DNA from: Stictocephala bisonia
Taxonomy: Eukaryota > Arthropoda > Insecta > Hemiptera > Membracidae
DNA length: 64,000 bases
Assembly (NCBI GenBank): GCA_035578905.1
Contig: JAQJVL010000176.1
Location: 1,397,501 to 1,461,500 of the forward strand
Direction: 5' to 3'
Shown piece by piece: positions 1-13,594 of this stretch. Made by a program: the position numbers and the translations under genes. The notes under the pieces are model-generated. The model was not told the DNA's origin. It made no database searches and was given only the letters and a program-made list of their open reading frames with translations. Numbering within the stretch: position 1 is the stretch's first letter; the number at the start of each line of letters is the position of its first letter.

Positions 1-484
1 TGTAAGCAATGTTACTTTCGGTAGTAAACAATAGACAGCTGTTGAAAATATGATGTTTCGCAGGTTGTAAACACATAACGAAAACAGCTAAACTCATAGT
101 AGTGTAGTGAAAATTACTTTACAGTGTACTTCGTAATACTTAATATAGTACATAGCATAACCCAACTTGAAAATCACTAAACAGAAAAGAAAGTCTCCCT
201 CATACACGACGTTTATCATCTCCAACTCGCAATCAGAATTCCTAATACGACTTATGCATAATGTCAGTTGTACTATGAGCATGATTTTTACCCACCCTTA
301 AACTGGGACAAAAACATTGTTTGTAAATAATACACTAGCATCGAATTGCTTACGCAATCGAATAATTTACTAGCTACGTAAAACCATTAAACATATTGTG
401 AATTTAACTGAAAACTACATGTACAGCCTACATAATGTATTTATCACAGAGTGTCTATATTTTAAATAAATTAAGTAGTTTGTT
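1..484. other. AT-rich unique sequence, no gene seen
   Basis: AT-rich sequence with frequent stops in all frames. The longest open frame (94-282, minus strand, 62 codons) has no recognisable motif and looks like chance. No repeat unit or RNA gene was seen. Confidence 0.5.
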
Positions 485-712
485 TCCATTTTGAAGTTAA
501 AGAAAGTTAAAGATTGACTTATTTTACCAGGCAAAGTTAGGGCTAAGGAGCCCTCTCTATTACTTATCCTGGGGACCAACGGCTTTACGTGACTTCCGAG
601 CCACGGGAGCGGCAGAGCAAAATCTATTAGTGGTCACATCGGGAATCGAACCCGGACAGACAGCATGGCAAGCCAGCGCCTTAGCTCCTTATCTACGGCC
701 GCTCCTTGTTTA
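485..712 (-). mobile_element. tRNA-derived SINE
   Basis: Read on the minus strand, the head at about 712-630 resembles a tRNA: an A-box-like segment (GCTAAGGCGCTGGCTTGCC) and a near-perfect B box, CGGGTTCGATTCCCG, at about 652-638. A body follows with a conserved core at 572-607 (plus strand GGGACCAACGGCTTTACGTG, then a CTTCCGAGCCACGG segment), and then an AT-rich tail. The same core recurs at 4701-4739, 13312-13347, 39106-39140 and 52992-53027. In tRNA-derived SINEs the A and B boxes form an internal RNA polymerase III promoter and mobility depends on a partner LINE. The partner here is unknown. It is not a functional tRNA gene because the cloverleaf is incomplete. Exact ends are uncertain. 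Confidence 0.7.
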
Positions 713-3700
713 TATCATATTGGACAGTAACAATATGAACAAATAGACAGCCAAAGTCAGTGGATTTGCTGTTATTTAACGGTAATTGGTTTAAAAAAAA
801 CCCAAAAAATCGCTGGAACGACTGTTTGGCGTACTATTGGCACAGCAATTAGTTACTTCAGTGTATGCTGGAGAGACTCAGAGAGAGAGGGATGAAGAGA
901 GGTAGATAGAGGGAGACCCCTGGCACTATCTGAGAAAACCGGACATGAACTAATTTCACCTAACAGGAAACCCGGCTGTACAGGACCCATATTAGTGGAC
1001 AGTGGCCTTTTTTATAGTAAATGATTTTCATGAAAACTTTTATTTTAGTTTAAATACGAATTATTGTAGGTCTATTAGTGCCATTAAAACATTTTGTAAG
1101 TAACGTGGGAATATAGAATTTTCAATTTTCAATAAAATATTAAAAATAATTTCATTAAACTATCAATAATATACATTGAAAACTATCCTTCCTACTGTAT
1201 CTTACAGTAATAAATAATTACAGTTATTTAAATTTTAGGAGGGATGGAAAGACAAAAATATCTATGTATAGTGCAAGAGAATTAGTAATTAAACTGAGAA
1301 GAAGGATTTCCATATTCAATAAAGTTATTACCATAGAATGTATTATCCAGTGAGTTATTTCTCGAGGACACTCGTCCCTAGCTCTGGACACTCCAGTTAA
1401 TTACTTCCACAGCCAAAGACTGGAGTACCTACCGTTGAACTGAACTTGTAACGGGTTTCTTGTACAGACCGTTAAAGGAAAAACTGTATTTAACATTATT
1501 GTAAATAAGAGATTTATAATTTATCTGTGGCCCGACATGAAAATTACTTAAATATTAAAAAAATGTGTTTAAGTATTTAAAGGAAATAAATAAGTAAGAA
1601 AGAATAACAATTTACTAAATTTAGCCACAAGACAAAAATTTTTATCGCTCGTGAAAGTATGGCAATTAATAGTAATTTATTCTGCTAAAATGTGTTTTTT
1701 TTAGTTATTGATTATTTAGTGTTTTTAGACTAAAAAATAGTTTATTAATCATAAGTGTTATTATTGTATATTATACTATTGAAATTTTGTTTTTGATATT
1801 GATACATATGAAAAATCGAGGAATGCTATTTGCCTATTGTGTTTTAAAGCGTATTAATTTATTTTTATTTATACATCTGTTTCACTATTTAAGATAAACA
1901 GACCTTGTTAATTACATTTATAACTAAAGAAAACATAAAATTGTGAATTTAATGAAATAAAAAAATACCTTTATTAAATTAATAACTGTTATTACGATTT
2001 TAGATGTGTACTTCAGTTAATCACAATGAGGTTGCAATAAAGACGTTTATCATTTAATTTTCTAAATGAGGCCAATTATTTCACATGTTAAAAAACAGTT
2101 ATTTTCTTACAGATTTTAAAGAGCTATACACTAAAGGATGTTGTTGGAAACATTACTAGAAAAATGCACAGGAACAAACACATTTGGATTTAATGAACTA
2201 AATACGTAACATTAATTTCCTTTTCAAGGAACTTCTATGAAATCCTGGCAAGTAATTGCACAGCTCTAATATCCGTTAAGAGAGCCTCACTCAATCGTTA
2301 TTTAACAAGTTCATTATACTTGAACGTTAGACAAATAGTCATAAGCGACTTTAAAATTAAAAAATGAACATTTTTATAACAACTTGCTACCATATGGTAT
2401 ATTTTTGTAAAACATTTCTTTCATAACAGTACATGCTCAAAGATATTTATTTAATTATTTATTTATTACTTTTAAGTGTGTACAAAATGTAGGCCTCACC
2501 AAGTTATACAAACTTGTCGGTGAGCTCATATTGTAAACAAGAAAGAAAAAACGTAGTAAAAAAATTCATGCATAAACATTTTATAATGTTATTTATTAGT
2601 AATTATTGGGATGTTTAGGGCAGGCACCTATTTTAACAAAATAAAAATGCAGCTTATAATATGCCACACTTTGCATTGCAATAGAAGGTATGAATACAAT
2701 AACTGCAGAATGTGGTTACAACAGATACGTCAGGTGAAAGTTTGTAGATAATTTTATCCTGTTTGCCAAAATATTCCCGTTCTCTACTATATGCCCTATT
2801 CCCTCAACAACACTTAGATCAGCAGAGGGTGAAGTGTTATGTTGTACTGTAAACAAAAACAAAGGTGATATAATCTTAGCGTGTTTTCTTACTGTGATTT
2901 AACTATTGAAAATACTATTTGAATTACAAAACGGATATATGTTTAATTTGTAAAATTAACTGAACAGTGCGGTGTATTTGCTGTGTTATTGTCATATTTA
3001 TTGTTTGGTACATTGCCCGTTTCTAGGCTGTGTAATTATGGTAAACAGTCCCTTTCAGTACACCTTTTCTTCCAAGAAAAATCCGTTAGAATGAATGATG
3101 AATTTACAAAAGAAACACAAGAAATAATCTCAATTAACCTGTATTTGTGAAGTTACATTACTCAAACAATATTGTAGGGTGATTTTGTTCTGTATTAAAT
3201 TGGTGCAATAATGTATATGTCAATGAGTTGTTCTGTTATTATGATTACGATGAAAAATGCAGAGAGATAGAGAAGAGAAAAAAATATATTGATATGGCCT
3301 AGTGAGTGTAAAAGAATCATAGGAATATTTAATTAATAATTCTATAATTTAACATAGTAAAAGACAATAAGTTAGTATTAATTTTCTTTAGGCACATTCT
3401 GTATTAAGACCATATTCTATTAAATAGTTTCTTTAAATTATTATAAATACTTTATCTGTTTAATTTATACCTGCCAATAATCTTTTTTTGGAATTATTAT
3501 TCCTAAATGTTAAAAGTAAAATCATGTATTTGTATCATGTATAGTGTCCGTATTAACAATTCGTTAGTTGTAATAAAGGGCGTAATTAGTTAACATCTAA
3601 TTATGAGCTTACACATCTAAGGTTTACATTATTTGGTTTTTTCATTTAATAGCTGTTATTAGATTAAATTGGTCAAAATATATTTAATTTATTTTTAATA

Positions 3701-4700
3701 TTATGAGAATAGAATGGGTAACAAAAGTTAGTCTCTCATTTATGTGTTATTCTTAAGAGATTAGCATGAATACCGATATGGACAGTGTTCGTGTATTGAA
3801 TGAATAAAAAACAAATTATATCAAGAATAATAAAATCAGTTTGTTTAAAAAAAATACCAAAATAACTTACTCATCCCGATATTGTCAAATGTAATATTCC
3901 TGTAAATGAAGCACACTGATAAGTAAGTTTTAAGTTATCAACATAATTTAAAAATAGAATCCAGATTTTATTCATTATTTATTTGTTTAGATAAGTAAAA
4001 AATATAAGAAGGCCTATAGGTAATTATTTTCCATATTTAATATTTTAAAATTCATTGTAATGAGATTTAAGCAATAAAAACTAGGTAACGGTGTTTAATT
4101 AATGAGAAAGTGATAAATAACTTGTCTTTATCATTTGAAAAAATGTGAAATAGTGCATTAACATAGCTAAACAACTATTTATAAATGTCCCACTTTAAGA
4201 ATGCCTATGAAAAATAAAAGCATTTTGTGTAAAAAACACTTGTAACAGAGTATTGAAGTGGCTATAAAACACTTTAACTGTACATTAATTTAGCAGGTTG
4301 GTTTAGGCAGGAGAGTTGTTGACGCTGGGAACGAAAGGTTGTTAATAGTTTAAGTAATTACATCAATGTATTATAATTTAAAATAATCTACAGATAATAA
4401 TTAGCGTACAAACATTTTTAACTTTATGATGGTGGGCTTAGTTTATGTTGTTTGTTGAATTTGCTAACTTATATAACAATATATTGCTTTAGCGTCCTTT
4501 ACTCTCTTCTAAAAAATAATTAATTTGGCAAATCATCAATATTTAATATAGCTCTCTAAAGCTTACTTAATAGTAAATGAAATTAAATCAATAAATTCAA
4601 AAGTGACCATTATTTTTGTTTCAGCTCGTTTTGGTCAGTATTGGATTTTTAATAAAACATTGTTGGTTAAATATAATTATAAAATAATACAAAAAAAATC
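713..4700. other. AT-rich unique sequence, no gene seen
   Basis: Four kilobases of AT-rich DNA with no open frame over 60 codons and no array. One imperfect hairpin was noticed at about 2477-2543, where CTCACCAAGTT pairs with AACTTGTCGGTGAG and the flanks also pair partly. A short purine-rich stretch lies at 868-915. Nothing supports a gene. Confidence 0.5.
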
Positions 4701-4739
4701 CCATGGTTCGGAAGTGACGTTAGGCCAGTGGTCCAAGGA
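4701..4739 (+). repeat. Second copy of the SINE conserved core
   Basis: The segment ATGGTTCGGAAGTGACGTTA followed by GGCCAGTGGTCCAAGG matches the reverse complement of the core at 572-607 with a few substitutions. It therefore lies in the opposite orientation to that SINE as written. No tRNA-like head was recognised next to it, so it is a fragment or a highly diverged copy. It sits just after a run of A residues. Confidence 0.5.
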
Positions 4740-5331
4740 ACCTGTAAAACAAAAATGGGTTATATAACCAGCTGATTAGTTGGACAATCACCGTGTATCA
4801 ATTAGGCACATCTCCCCACTAAAAGCCATACGAAATATAGTTAATATTTAGTTAAAATATTTCTATGATAAATATTTAATTTTTAGAATTTGATGAATTA
4901 CTCTTTTTCATACATTATACATCCAAAATAGTACTTTCCTATGTGTTAAATGTTATAAATATATGCTATTTCTACATTATCTTTTGTAATTTTATAACAT
5001 TATGAAGTGTAGTTGTTATTATGCTGCTAAGCTAACCTGTAGAACATTATTTGGTATAACAGAACTTTAACAAAATACCGTGACGATGGTACAAAAAAAA
5101 TACAATGATATAATTGGAAACAAGTAAAAAAGCAAAATACAAGTTTAATTTTTTAGTTTGGATTTAAATTTCTAGTAATATTATAAATTATTTATTACGT
5201 ATAGATGTACTCCTTTATATGTATTAGCTAATGACATAGTACTGAATATTTATGTACATTACTATCACATTAATTTTTGGGCTACTTTCATATTATTATG
5301 AATTAATTAAAGAATAACTGTGAACCCTGTA
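4740..5331. other. AT-rich unique sequence
   Basis: AT-rich sequence without open frames, repeats or RNA genes that I can support. Confidence 0.45.
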
Positions 5332-5530
5332 TTAACCCTTTGCCCTCGGATCACTTTTTAGAAAGTATTCCTCACAGATCGAAAGTCCACTTTAGTGGAC
5401 ACAGCCATTTTCCCATCTGGTGGGATTTTATTCTTACTGTTTGTTCCTTACAACTCGTAAGTCCACCTGAGTGGACACACTCATATTCCACGAACACTCT
5501 CAAGTCCACTATAATGGACAGCTGTTAAAA
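5332..5530 (+). mobile_element. piggyBac-like element, left-end fragment
   Basis: The segment begins TTAACCCTTTGCCCTCGG. This fits the TTAA target site and CCC(T/C) start typical of piggyBac-superfamily ends. Three 16-bp near-palindromes with GTCCAC...GTGGAC arms follow at 5385-5400, 5461-5476 and 5504-5519 (the third ends ATGGAC), spaced 76 and 43 bp apart. Subterminal repeats of this kind are plausible transposase-binding sites. No transposase frame and no matching GGGTTAA right end were found, so this is a solitary 5' end or truncated MITE. The two open frames over it are short and unconvincing. Confidence 0.5.
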
Positions 5531-6320
5531 AATGTTTTAAATCATGTATTACTCTATAAACAGTGCTGCAGCCTGTTTATAAAGTTTCAACTAAAGATCG
5601 CCATGACTACTGTTTGTTTCCCGCGCATTCCTCACAACATTATTCAGTCTATAACCTCACTTTCATTGTTTGTAACCAAGAGTGGCCTACTGTAGTGTGA
5701 TCATTTTAGTGTTTTGTTACTAGATCTAAATGTATAATAGTTAACATTTCATTTAAACGAAAATATTTCAACATTGTAAAAATGATATACTTGAAAATGA
5801 CCAGCGTATCGAAACAATTGATTTTAACTTAAATGGAATGTTTAAAAAGGGTTCTCAGTTAGTCTGGAATTAATTTGCATAACGTCATGATGAAGCCCAA
5901 ACCAGAAAGTGACATTTTTTACAAAGCATAAGCTATCATTAGAACTTTTTATTTGGTACACACACTGCAAAATCGCAAAGGAAATCTAATCAAATAGTAG
6001 GGTCAGAAAATATAATTATTAATTAATAATAACCCATCAAGATCATTAACACAGTTTACCAATATTTTTATTTATCGTCAAGACGAGAAGCTCCATCCCG
6101 AATGGATAAAACCTTGGAATACATTCTCTCCTGAGGTATATTTTCTGGCATAAATCTTATATGCGGGAAGGTAAAGATCAACGATTGAAGTTTGTCGATA
6201 GATATGAAAGCAATATAAAAAACTGAAATATTACCTTCTCCAGATGGATTTGATTGTCAGGTTCTGTATTCAATTACTCATCATCAGACGTTTCATATAC
6301 GGACTCAAAGTACACCAAAC
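5531..6320. other. Non-coding sequence after the piggyBac-like end
   Basis: 5531-5700 is slightly less AT-rich and may still belong to the piggyBac-like element. The segment TTTTAGTGTTTTGTTACTAG at about 5704 resembles TTTTAGCGCTTTGTTACTAA near 63011. The remainder is AT-rich with no gene. Confidence 0.3.
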
Positions 6321-6538
6321 ATTAGAATCTATATTTTCCGGTGACAACCACGTCACAGTGCTATATACATTATTTACAAAATAACGAGACGTTTTGCTCA
6401 TGCTATGATGTGGCATCCTCAGTAGTATCTTTGAGATAGAGGATGCCACATCAAAGCATGGGCGAAACGTCTGGTTTTCTTGTAAATATTGTAGATAGTA
6501 CCTTGATGCGGTTGTCACCGGACAATATAGTTTCTAGT
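6321..6538. mobile_element. Foldback element with 100-bp inverted arms
   Basis: The left arm (6321-6420) and right arm (6439-6538) are inverted copies around an 18-bp loop. The inner stems are nearly identical: GATGTGGCATCCTC on the left against GAGGATGCCACATC on the right. The outer parts match as TCCGGTGACAACC against GGTTGTCACCGGA. A minus-strand open frame of 82 codons over it is a by-product of the palindrome, with no transposase features. It fits a non-autonomous foldback or MITE-like element, and a transcript through it would form a long hairpin. The superfamily cannot be assigned, and flanking target-site duplications were not clear. Confidence 0.7.
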
Positions 6539-9500
6539 TAAACACCGACCTAAGCCAGGGTTCTAAGATTATACTAAATACAATGAACAACACAGTGGAA
6601 TCAAAATGTCGTAAGTGCTCACTGCCAGAATAGAAACATCCCTAAATTGGTTAATATATTTCCAGCAGTCAGTAGGTTTCTACTTCACCCTAAACACTAC
6701 GTACATCCTACGTACAGTAGAGGAGAGATCCTGTGCCAATCTAATTCCACTTTGACAGCTCTTCTCAAGCCAGAATTAACCTCATACTCACCCTCAGCAT
6801 CTAAACGATTTACGAGCACATACTTTCTTTTGTAAATAGCCGTTTAGTTCTCAATAATTCAAATAAGAACTAGAATACCTGTAACTTTCAGTAGTTTTCG
6901 TTTTATAATATTTTTCATGATTCAAATAAAAGTTAAGAGTCTAATTAAAAGCATTAGTACGAGTATTAGCACTAGCACATAGATGAACATTTGATGGTTG
7001 TCCAATTAAGTCCTACAACGAAAATATAAAAAAACATCCTTACTGGGTAATTCTTTTAAACAGCTAAACCCGTGAATGGTGATTTTAAGATAAGGATGCT
7101 CCTGTCGTTTTAATCTAATCCAACACTACTAAGACATAAGTCAATTTCTCGGTAGTTTGCGAGGATAAGGTCCGAGACGATGATATCTCTACATATTTGT
7201 GAAAGACACAGATAGTCTGATGTTATAAGATGTAATAAAATTTAACGAAATAAAAAAATTATTGTTACATCTTATAACATTAAATTATATATCCAGTAAG
7301 AAACGAGCTTGAAGAATGACAGATAGTCTATCTATGTAATTTAACAGAGATATATCCTAATCTTGAAATAAAAGTGACAACATGAATTCTGTCATTCCTG
7401 GGAACATTAAATCATAAAGCTAATCATAAAGTTAAGTTTACCAACAGCTCTTTTTATATAAAAGGATATAGGATGGAAGGATGAACAGAAAAAGGAAAAT
7501 TATTGCCATAAAACAAAAATGTTCTTACTACATTTACCATAACAATATCAAGATCACGAGTTCTAAATAAGTTACAATGTTTGCAGACAACAGGCAAAAC
7601 ACTAAACCTTAAAAGGATGTAATTGCCTGGAGTAAAAGATGTAGAAAAATAATTAATAGAAATAAATACTGAAAAAATAAAAATAAATTATTTATTTCTT
7701 AAATGATATATATATTTATTACATTCTTATGGCATTAAAAACGTAATACTGAGAATAAGGTTTTTTTTTATATACTATAGACGTATGTATTCTTTTACAG
7801 TTAATATTTAAAAGGTTTGTCAAGTTTAAATAATAAGAAACAATTTGAGTTGTACGATTTACCTAATTGTAATCCTAATTCAACAAGACCAGGAGTTGAA
7901 TAATTGGATAGCAAAGTTTTGGGGTAGAAGTTTTAATGCGTTCAGCGCCTACATAATAAATGAATTAGAATTTCAATTATAACGTTGGAGTTTGTGATAC
8001 ATCTTAGCTCTTTCATTACGCAACAGTACACATTGAAAAGTTTGTTTCAAGTTTAAAACTACCTTTTTTAACTGAAACTGAAGTCCATTTTCTTTAATCA
8101 GCTACGGTAAAAAAAACGAAAAATACGATTACGTAAAGTTCCAATTTAATATTTCTGTTGTGTTTGTATCAAGGTTTTATTTATTTATAATCATGAATAC
8201 ATATTCAAAATTATCATATTTTATAACCAGACGATCCAAAGATTTATTGGTATATACTACACTCCTAAAAAATCACTTTAAAAAAGCTAAATTATGTTAG
8301 AACAGGTTGACTGTTCTAACATAATCAACAATTTAATCTAGAGGAAGACAAAGGTTGGTGGACATTTGCCATCATTACGTGAAAATTACCAATCACGATG
8401 TTTCGATTTGGTAAAACCCAAATCTTTTTCAAGTGCTAAAAACTAAATTACATCTACACAAACTTGTTATAAAACTACGTTCTTAAGCTAATAAACATAT
8501 CTACATTAATAGTTATCTACATTTTAACATATATCATAGAATGGGGTACAACAAAATGAACTTCTACTAATATAAAAAATGTTAACAGGGTGAAATTAAT
8601 ATAACCAATTAGGCACTGCCTAGGTCACGATATCGACGAAAAAAATGTTAAAACACAATTAAATTAATATTCCAATCAGACTGAAATGAGATTACACTAA
8701 GCATAAATAAAATAAATAACCTAACACAATCAACTGATGGAGGTAGGCCTGCCACTATAGGAGGGGGCTACCGCTACCGATCCTAGCTTTTATCAGCTTA
8801 CTAATGATTTGTAATGTCTGGTATATTATATCCTTATATATATATAAAAATTGTAAACAATCTTTTTCCAATTATCTGTTTGAAAGTAGTGGCCTTATAA
8901 AAGACACACTCATTATTTGGGATAAAGTTTTAAATTTGGCTTATTTTAAGTTTTGATGAAAAATAGCAATTATCAACCTTAAAGAATAGGATACTTCAAA
9001 CACTGTTCAAATATGATAAAATAGCTAACGTTACTAGGCTTAAAACCTTAGTGACATTGTTGTGTATTTATGTGTTTAATAAATCATTAATTATTGTGGA
9101 GTAGTAATTGCTAGTTATTATCACTATAGATTAGTTGAATCTACTGATTTGACCTTTAGTTGATTAACTTTGTCAATTGTTGTATCTGCTCTTATGTACT
9201 TGTAGCATACGCTTTGAATAAACTACACTTTTGTAATACAGATTTTAACGGCCTTTGGAGTGAAATTCAGATATAAATCTACAGAGATATAGGTGTATCA
9301 TTACTTATCATATCTAATATTGTCATAATGTTTTTAAAATGTGAATAGTTCCTCACCACGATCCAAGGCATTACCTAGTATATTATTGATAGAACATGTC
9401 ACACTAATATAAGGGCTGAAACCCTACACATGCAAATTAAGGCACTGTATAACAGCGTTTGAGCATGAATATAATGTATACGTTTTGTAATAAATTTATT

Positions 9501-9705
9501 TAAAAAGATATAATTTGTTGTAAAATCTCTCTATTAATATGTGTTGCATCCTTGCGAGTGAGCAAAATAATTGCTATTCGTTTTTTTGCTTTAAGACTCA
9601 TTATAAGTACACACACAAAAATTGTTTTAGATGCAGGGTAAGTTATACCACATCGTACATATATGTTGTTTAAGACCTATATGTACACCCTCAGTGGTAT
9701 ACTCG
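6539..9705. other. AT-rich unique sequence with two small hairpins
   Basis: No gene seen. There is a hairpin at 7221-7279 (17-nt arms TGTTATAAGATGTAATA and TGTTACATCTTATAACA, two mismatches). A second, with a perfect 14-bp stem at 8291-8325 (ATTATGTTAGAACA, 7-nt loop), follows. The 62-codon frame starting at 6647 has no recognisable features. Confidence 0.5.
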
Positions 9706-9780
9706 TACAGATGTATTGACCCACCCACCCCTACACGTACAGTGCTAATGACCCACCCACCCGCCTTACACACACACACA
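9706..9780 (+). repeat. GC-rich dispersed minisatellite, copy 1
   Basis: Two imperfect units of about 35 bp, each CGTACAG + (T/A)GTATTGA or TGCTAATGA + CCCACCCACCC, end in a short (CA) run. The same motif recurs at 32184-32230, 56330-56405 and, inverted, 57612-57720. Open frames on both strands here come from the repetitive C-rich composition and are not genes. Confidence 0.6.
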
Positions 9781-11299
9781 TACCTAACACTTCGCGTTAA
9801 GAAGTGGTCTGGGTTCGTTATGTTATGTGGAGTCCTATAATTACATATATATTTGACATGCATCCTTCACAAAATATAAAATATATAAATTGAAATACAG
9901 TTTTCCAGAATGTTTTGTTTCTTAATTAAACAGGTTATTGTTTATACAATTCTTTTACAAAACATGTTAGCCTATTTCCTTAACTCCCTGAAAAGTCAAG
10001 CCTTAGTTGCATAGGTTTATTATTCACACATATGACATATGGCCACAAAGAACTCATCGGAATTTAAATAAATAATTCTTGTGAAGAAGAAAATATTGTT
10101 TGCACAGACTAGCTACATGAAATTGGGCAAACGTTAATAATACATCCAATATTAATAATAAACCTGATCTGACATAATATAACAATTGTATGAATATACA
10201 ATCTATGTAAATAATAAATTTAATATATAGTTTATGTAATTTTATAAAAGATCAATGGAATATTTTTAACGAACGTTATCAAAACTAATAATTTGTGATG
10301 TAATAACTAATTTAATTATACTTTTCGGGTGAAATGTTTCATTATACTGCATTGTAAAATAGTGAAAATAAATATTTTCCCATCCTCGTGTGATATGTGT
10401 GTACATGAGGGGGGGGGGGGTTCCTTGCGTGGAGCGTGGTAATGCGGAGTTTATCGGGTTTCCAGTCGGTTGACACGCCTCATATATTCCAGGCCTTATC
10501 TCTCTCCTGGGGCTAGCTAACCATCACTTTGTTAGCTGCAATAAAGAAGTTTTATTATTGGAATGTTAGTAAAACATTATTTATTTTACTTTCGTTTCCT
10601 GTCTTTTTTTCCCGGTTTTACAAGTTAGGAACAACGAATGAACATGATGTGATGTGAATGAGGTATCTATGCATATTATTAGTAAATATCTGTTCGTGGC
10701 TCTTCACCTCATTCTATATTAGTTCCACAGAAAACAAGTTCAGTAAGCTCTCAGTATATGGACTATAAAATAAAGTTGGAATGTATGAAGAGTTTACTTT
10801 TACTAATTTGAGCTTAAAGGGTAAACATATGTGTAGTAATTTATTTTTAATTCTTACAAATTATACTAACAATAACTATCGAATGTTTATCTTAACATCT
10901 GGACTTCGATAGATTAAATTTTCACACATAGGGGTTCACAAATGAATCATTCAATGAGATCCCTTTGTGAACTCCTTATACATATACTGTAATCAATCGT
11001 TGTTGTGTGACCTTCACTCGCATTGTGTATGTAATTAAGATACAAACAGTTTATCAATGTAAGATTTCTTTCAACTTACAAGCATATCGCTCGATAACAT
11101 TATTTCCCACATTAGACTACAAAAATATTCCTGGAGACTATTTTTTAAAAGCCATACACTATTTTATAAGCTTCGAAAACTTGATTATACTCAAATTATG
11201 GTTTAGTACAACTATTGATTATGTTGAAACTATTTTATTTGTAAATATGATACTAATTTTCAAAGAATGTACCGTAGCCTTATCAGAGATAAAGTGTAC
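9781..11299. other. AT-rich sequence containing a G12 tract and a GC-richer block
   Basis: Mostly AT-rich. 10400-10560 is GC-richer: it starts with a run of 12 G at 10409-10420, then TTCCTTGCGTGGAGCGTGG, and contains an AATAAA at about 10541. This could be a decayed LTR or transposon end, but no matching partner was found. The plus-strand frame 11007-11309 (100 codons) is rich in F, I, Y and K, has no known motif, and is probably chance. Confidence 0.35.
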
Positions 11300-11540
11300 T
11301 ATAGGATAGACAAAGAAGTCTTGATGGGTGCAGTGGGAAGGGTAGAGTCCCTCCATTTCCAATGGGAAACACAATTGCGGTTGGCCACAGTCTCTTGCCG
11401 TTAATGAAGAATTAATCCGACCCATTTTAATCTAAGTGGATTTTCCGCAAGGCTCGATTGGAATCTGTTCTTCCCTGAGGTAACATTGTATCGGAAATTA
11501 TCTCTACTCTGACAGGATTATTTGGTTCATAGATTCAACT
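11300..11540. other. GC-richer unique block of unknown nature
   Basis: About 240 bp with clearly higher GC than its surroundings, including GGGTGCAGTGGGAAGGGTAG and TTTTCCGCAAGGCTCGATTG. No long frame is maintained through it and no motif was recognised. It could be an old transposon fragment, an exon remnant or a regulatory block. Confidence 0.3.
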
Positions 11541-11671
11541 GAATACTGCAAATCAACTTTAAATTATATTCGAATAAATTATCGGTTAGATATACAGTTT
11601 TAAAAATATATTAAAACTAATACATCCATAATGTTTACATAAACTTTAAATTTAAATATTGTTCTATGTTC

Positions 11672-13165
<1,494 letters not shown>

Positions 13166-13594
13166 GAGACGCCGACACAACATTGTTGGTATTTTAAGGC
13201 GAATATGAATGGTTATATGAGTGTAGGATAAGTGTAGTCTGGTTACTATCTGAGTTCAACTGTTCCTCAGAAAGGACAATTTATTAATAGCCCAACAGCC
13301 AGGGCAACTAAGGGACCTACAGCTTTACGTGGAATCCGAACCACGTAGTGCTGATCTGATTTTCAGCTAATTGACAAGCCCGATACTCAGTTATCTCTCC
13401 CACACAACATCCGCACAATGATTACCACCCAACGTGGACACCCCAAACATCTCTAGTAGTGTCCACGCCGATAGCAACCATTAAGCGGACTCCATGTCGG
13501 TATTAAGAGGACCGAGCATCCAACCTATTGCCTACAATCTCCCAAACACTTTGTCACCATGTAGCTGGGTTACAGCACTGTGCCACCAGTGCTG
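13166..13594 (+). repeat. Interspersed repeat family, copy A
   Basis: About 430 bp of GC-richer sequence that starts GAGACGCCGACACAAC and ends CTGTGCCACCAGTGCTG. It is homologous along its length to 38949-39386 and, for its first half, to 52846-53056. It contains the core GGGACCTACAGCTTTACGTG at 13312, also found in the SINE at 572. On the minus strand the core reads GGTTCGGATTCC, which resembles a pol III B box, and the minus-strand 5' end, GGTGGCACAGTGCTG, loosely resembles an A box. This suggests a SINE-like element read on the minus strand, but no full tRNA head is clear. It carries no coding frame. Confidence 0.75.

Noticed and set aside
630..712. A functional tRNA gene on the minus strand
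   Set aside because: A good B box is present, but the acceptor stem and anticodon arm do not pair properly and the sequence continues into a SINE body.
1350..1470. A possible hairpin with CTCCAGT and ACTGGAG
   Set aside because: The stem is only about 7 bp, within chance expectation.
5340..5695. Two short frames in the piggyBac-like end
   Set aside because: They are in different phases, have no transposase motifs, and cover the subterminal palindromes.
6270..6518. An 82-codon minus-strand frame
   Set aside because: It lies across the foldback arms and is explained by the inverted repeat.
11007..11309. A 100-codon plus-strand frame
   Set aside because: It is dominated by I, F, Y, K and N as expected from AT-rich non-coding DNA, with no domain, splice sites or context.
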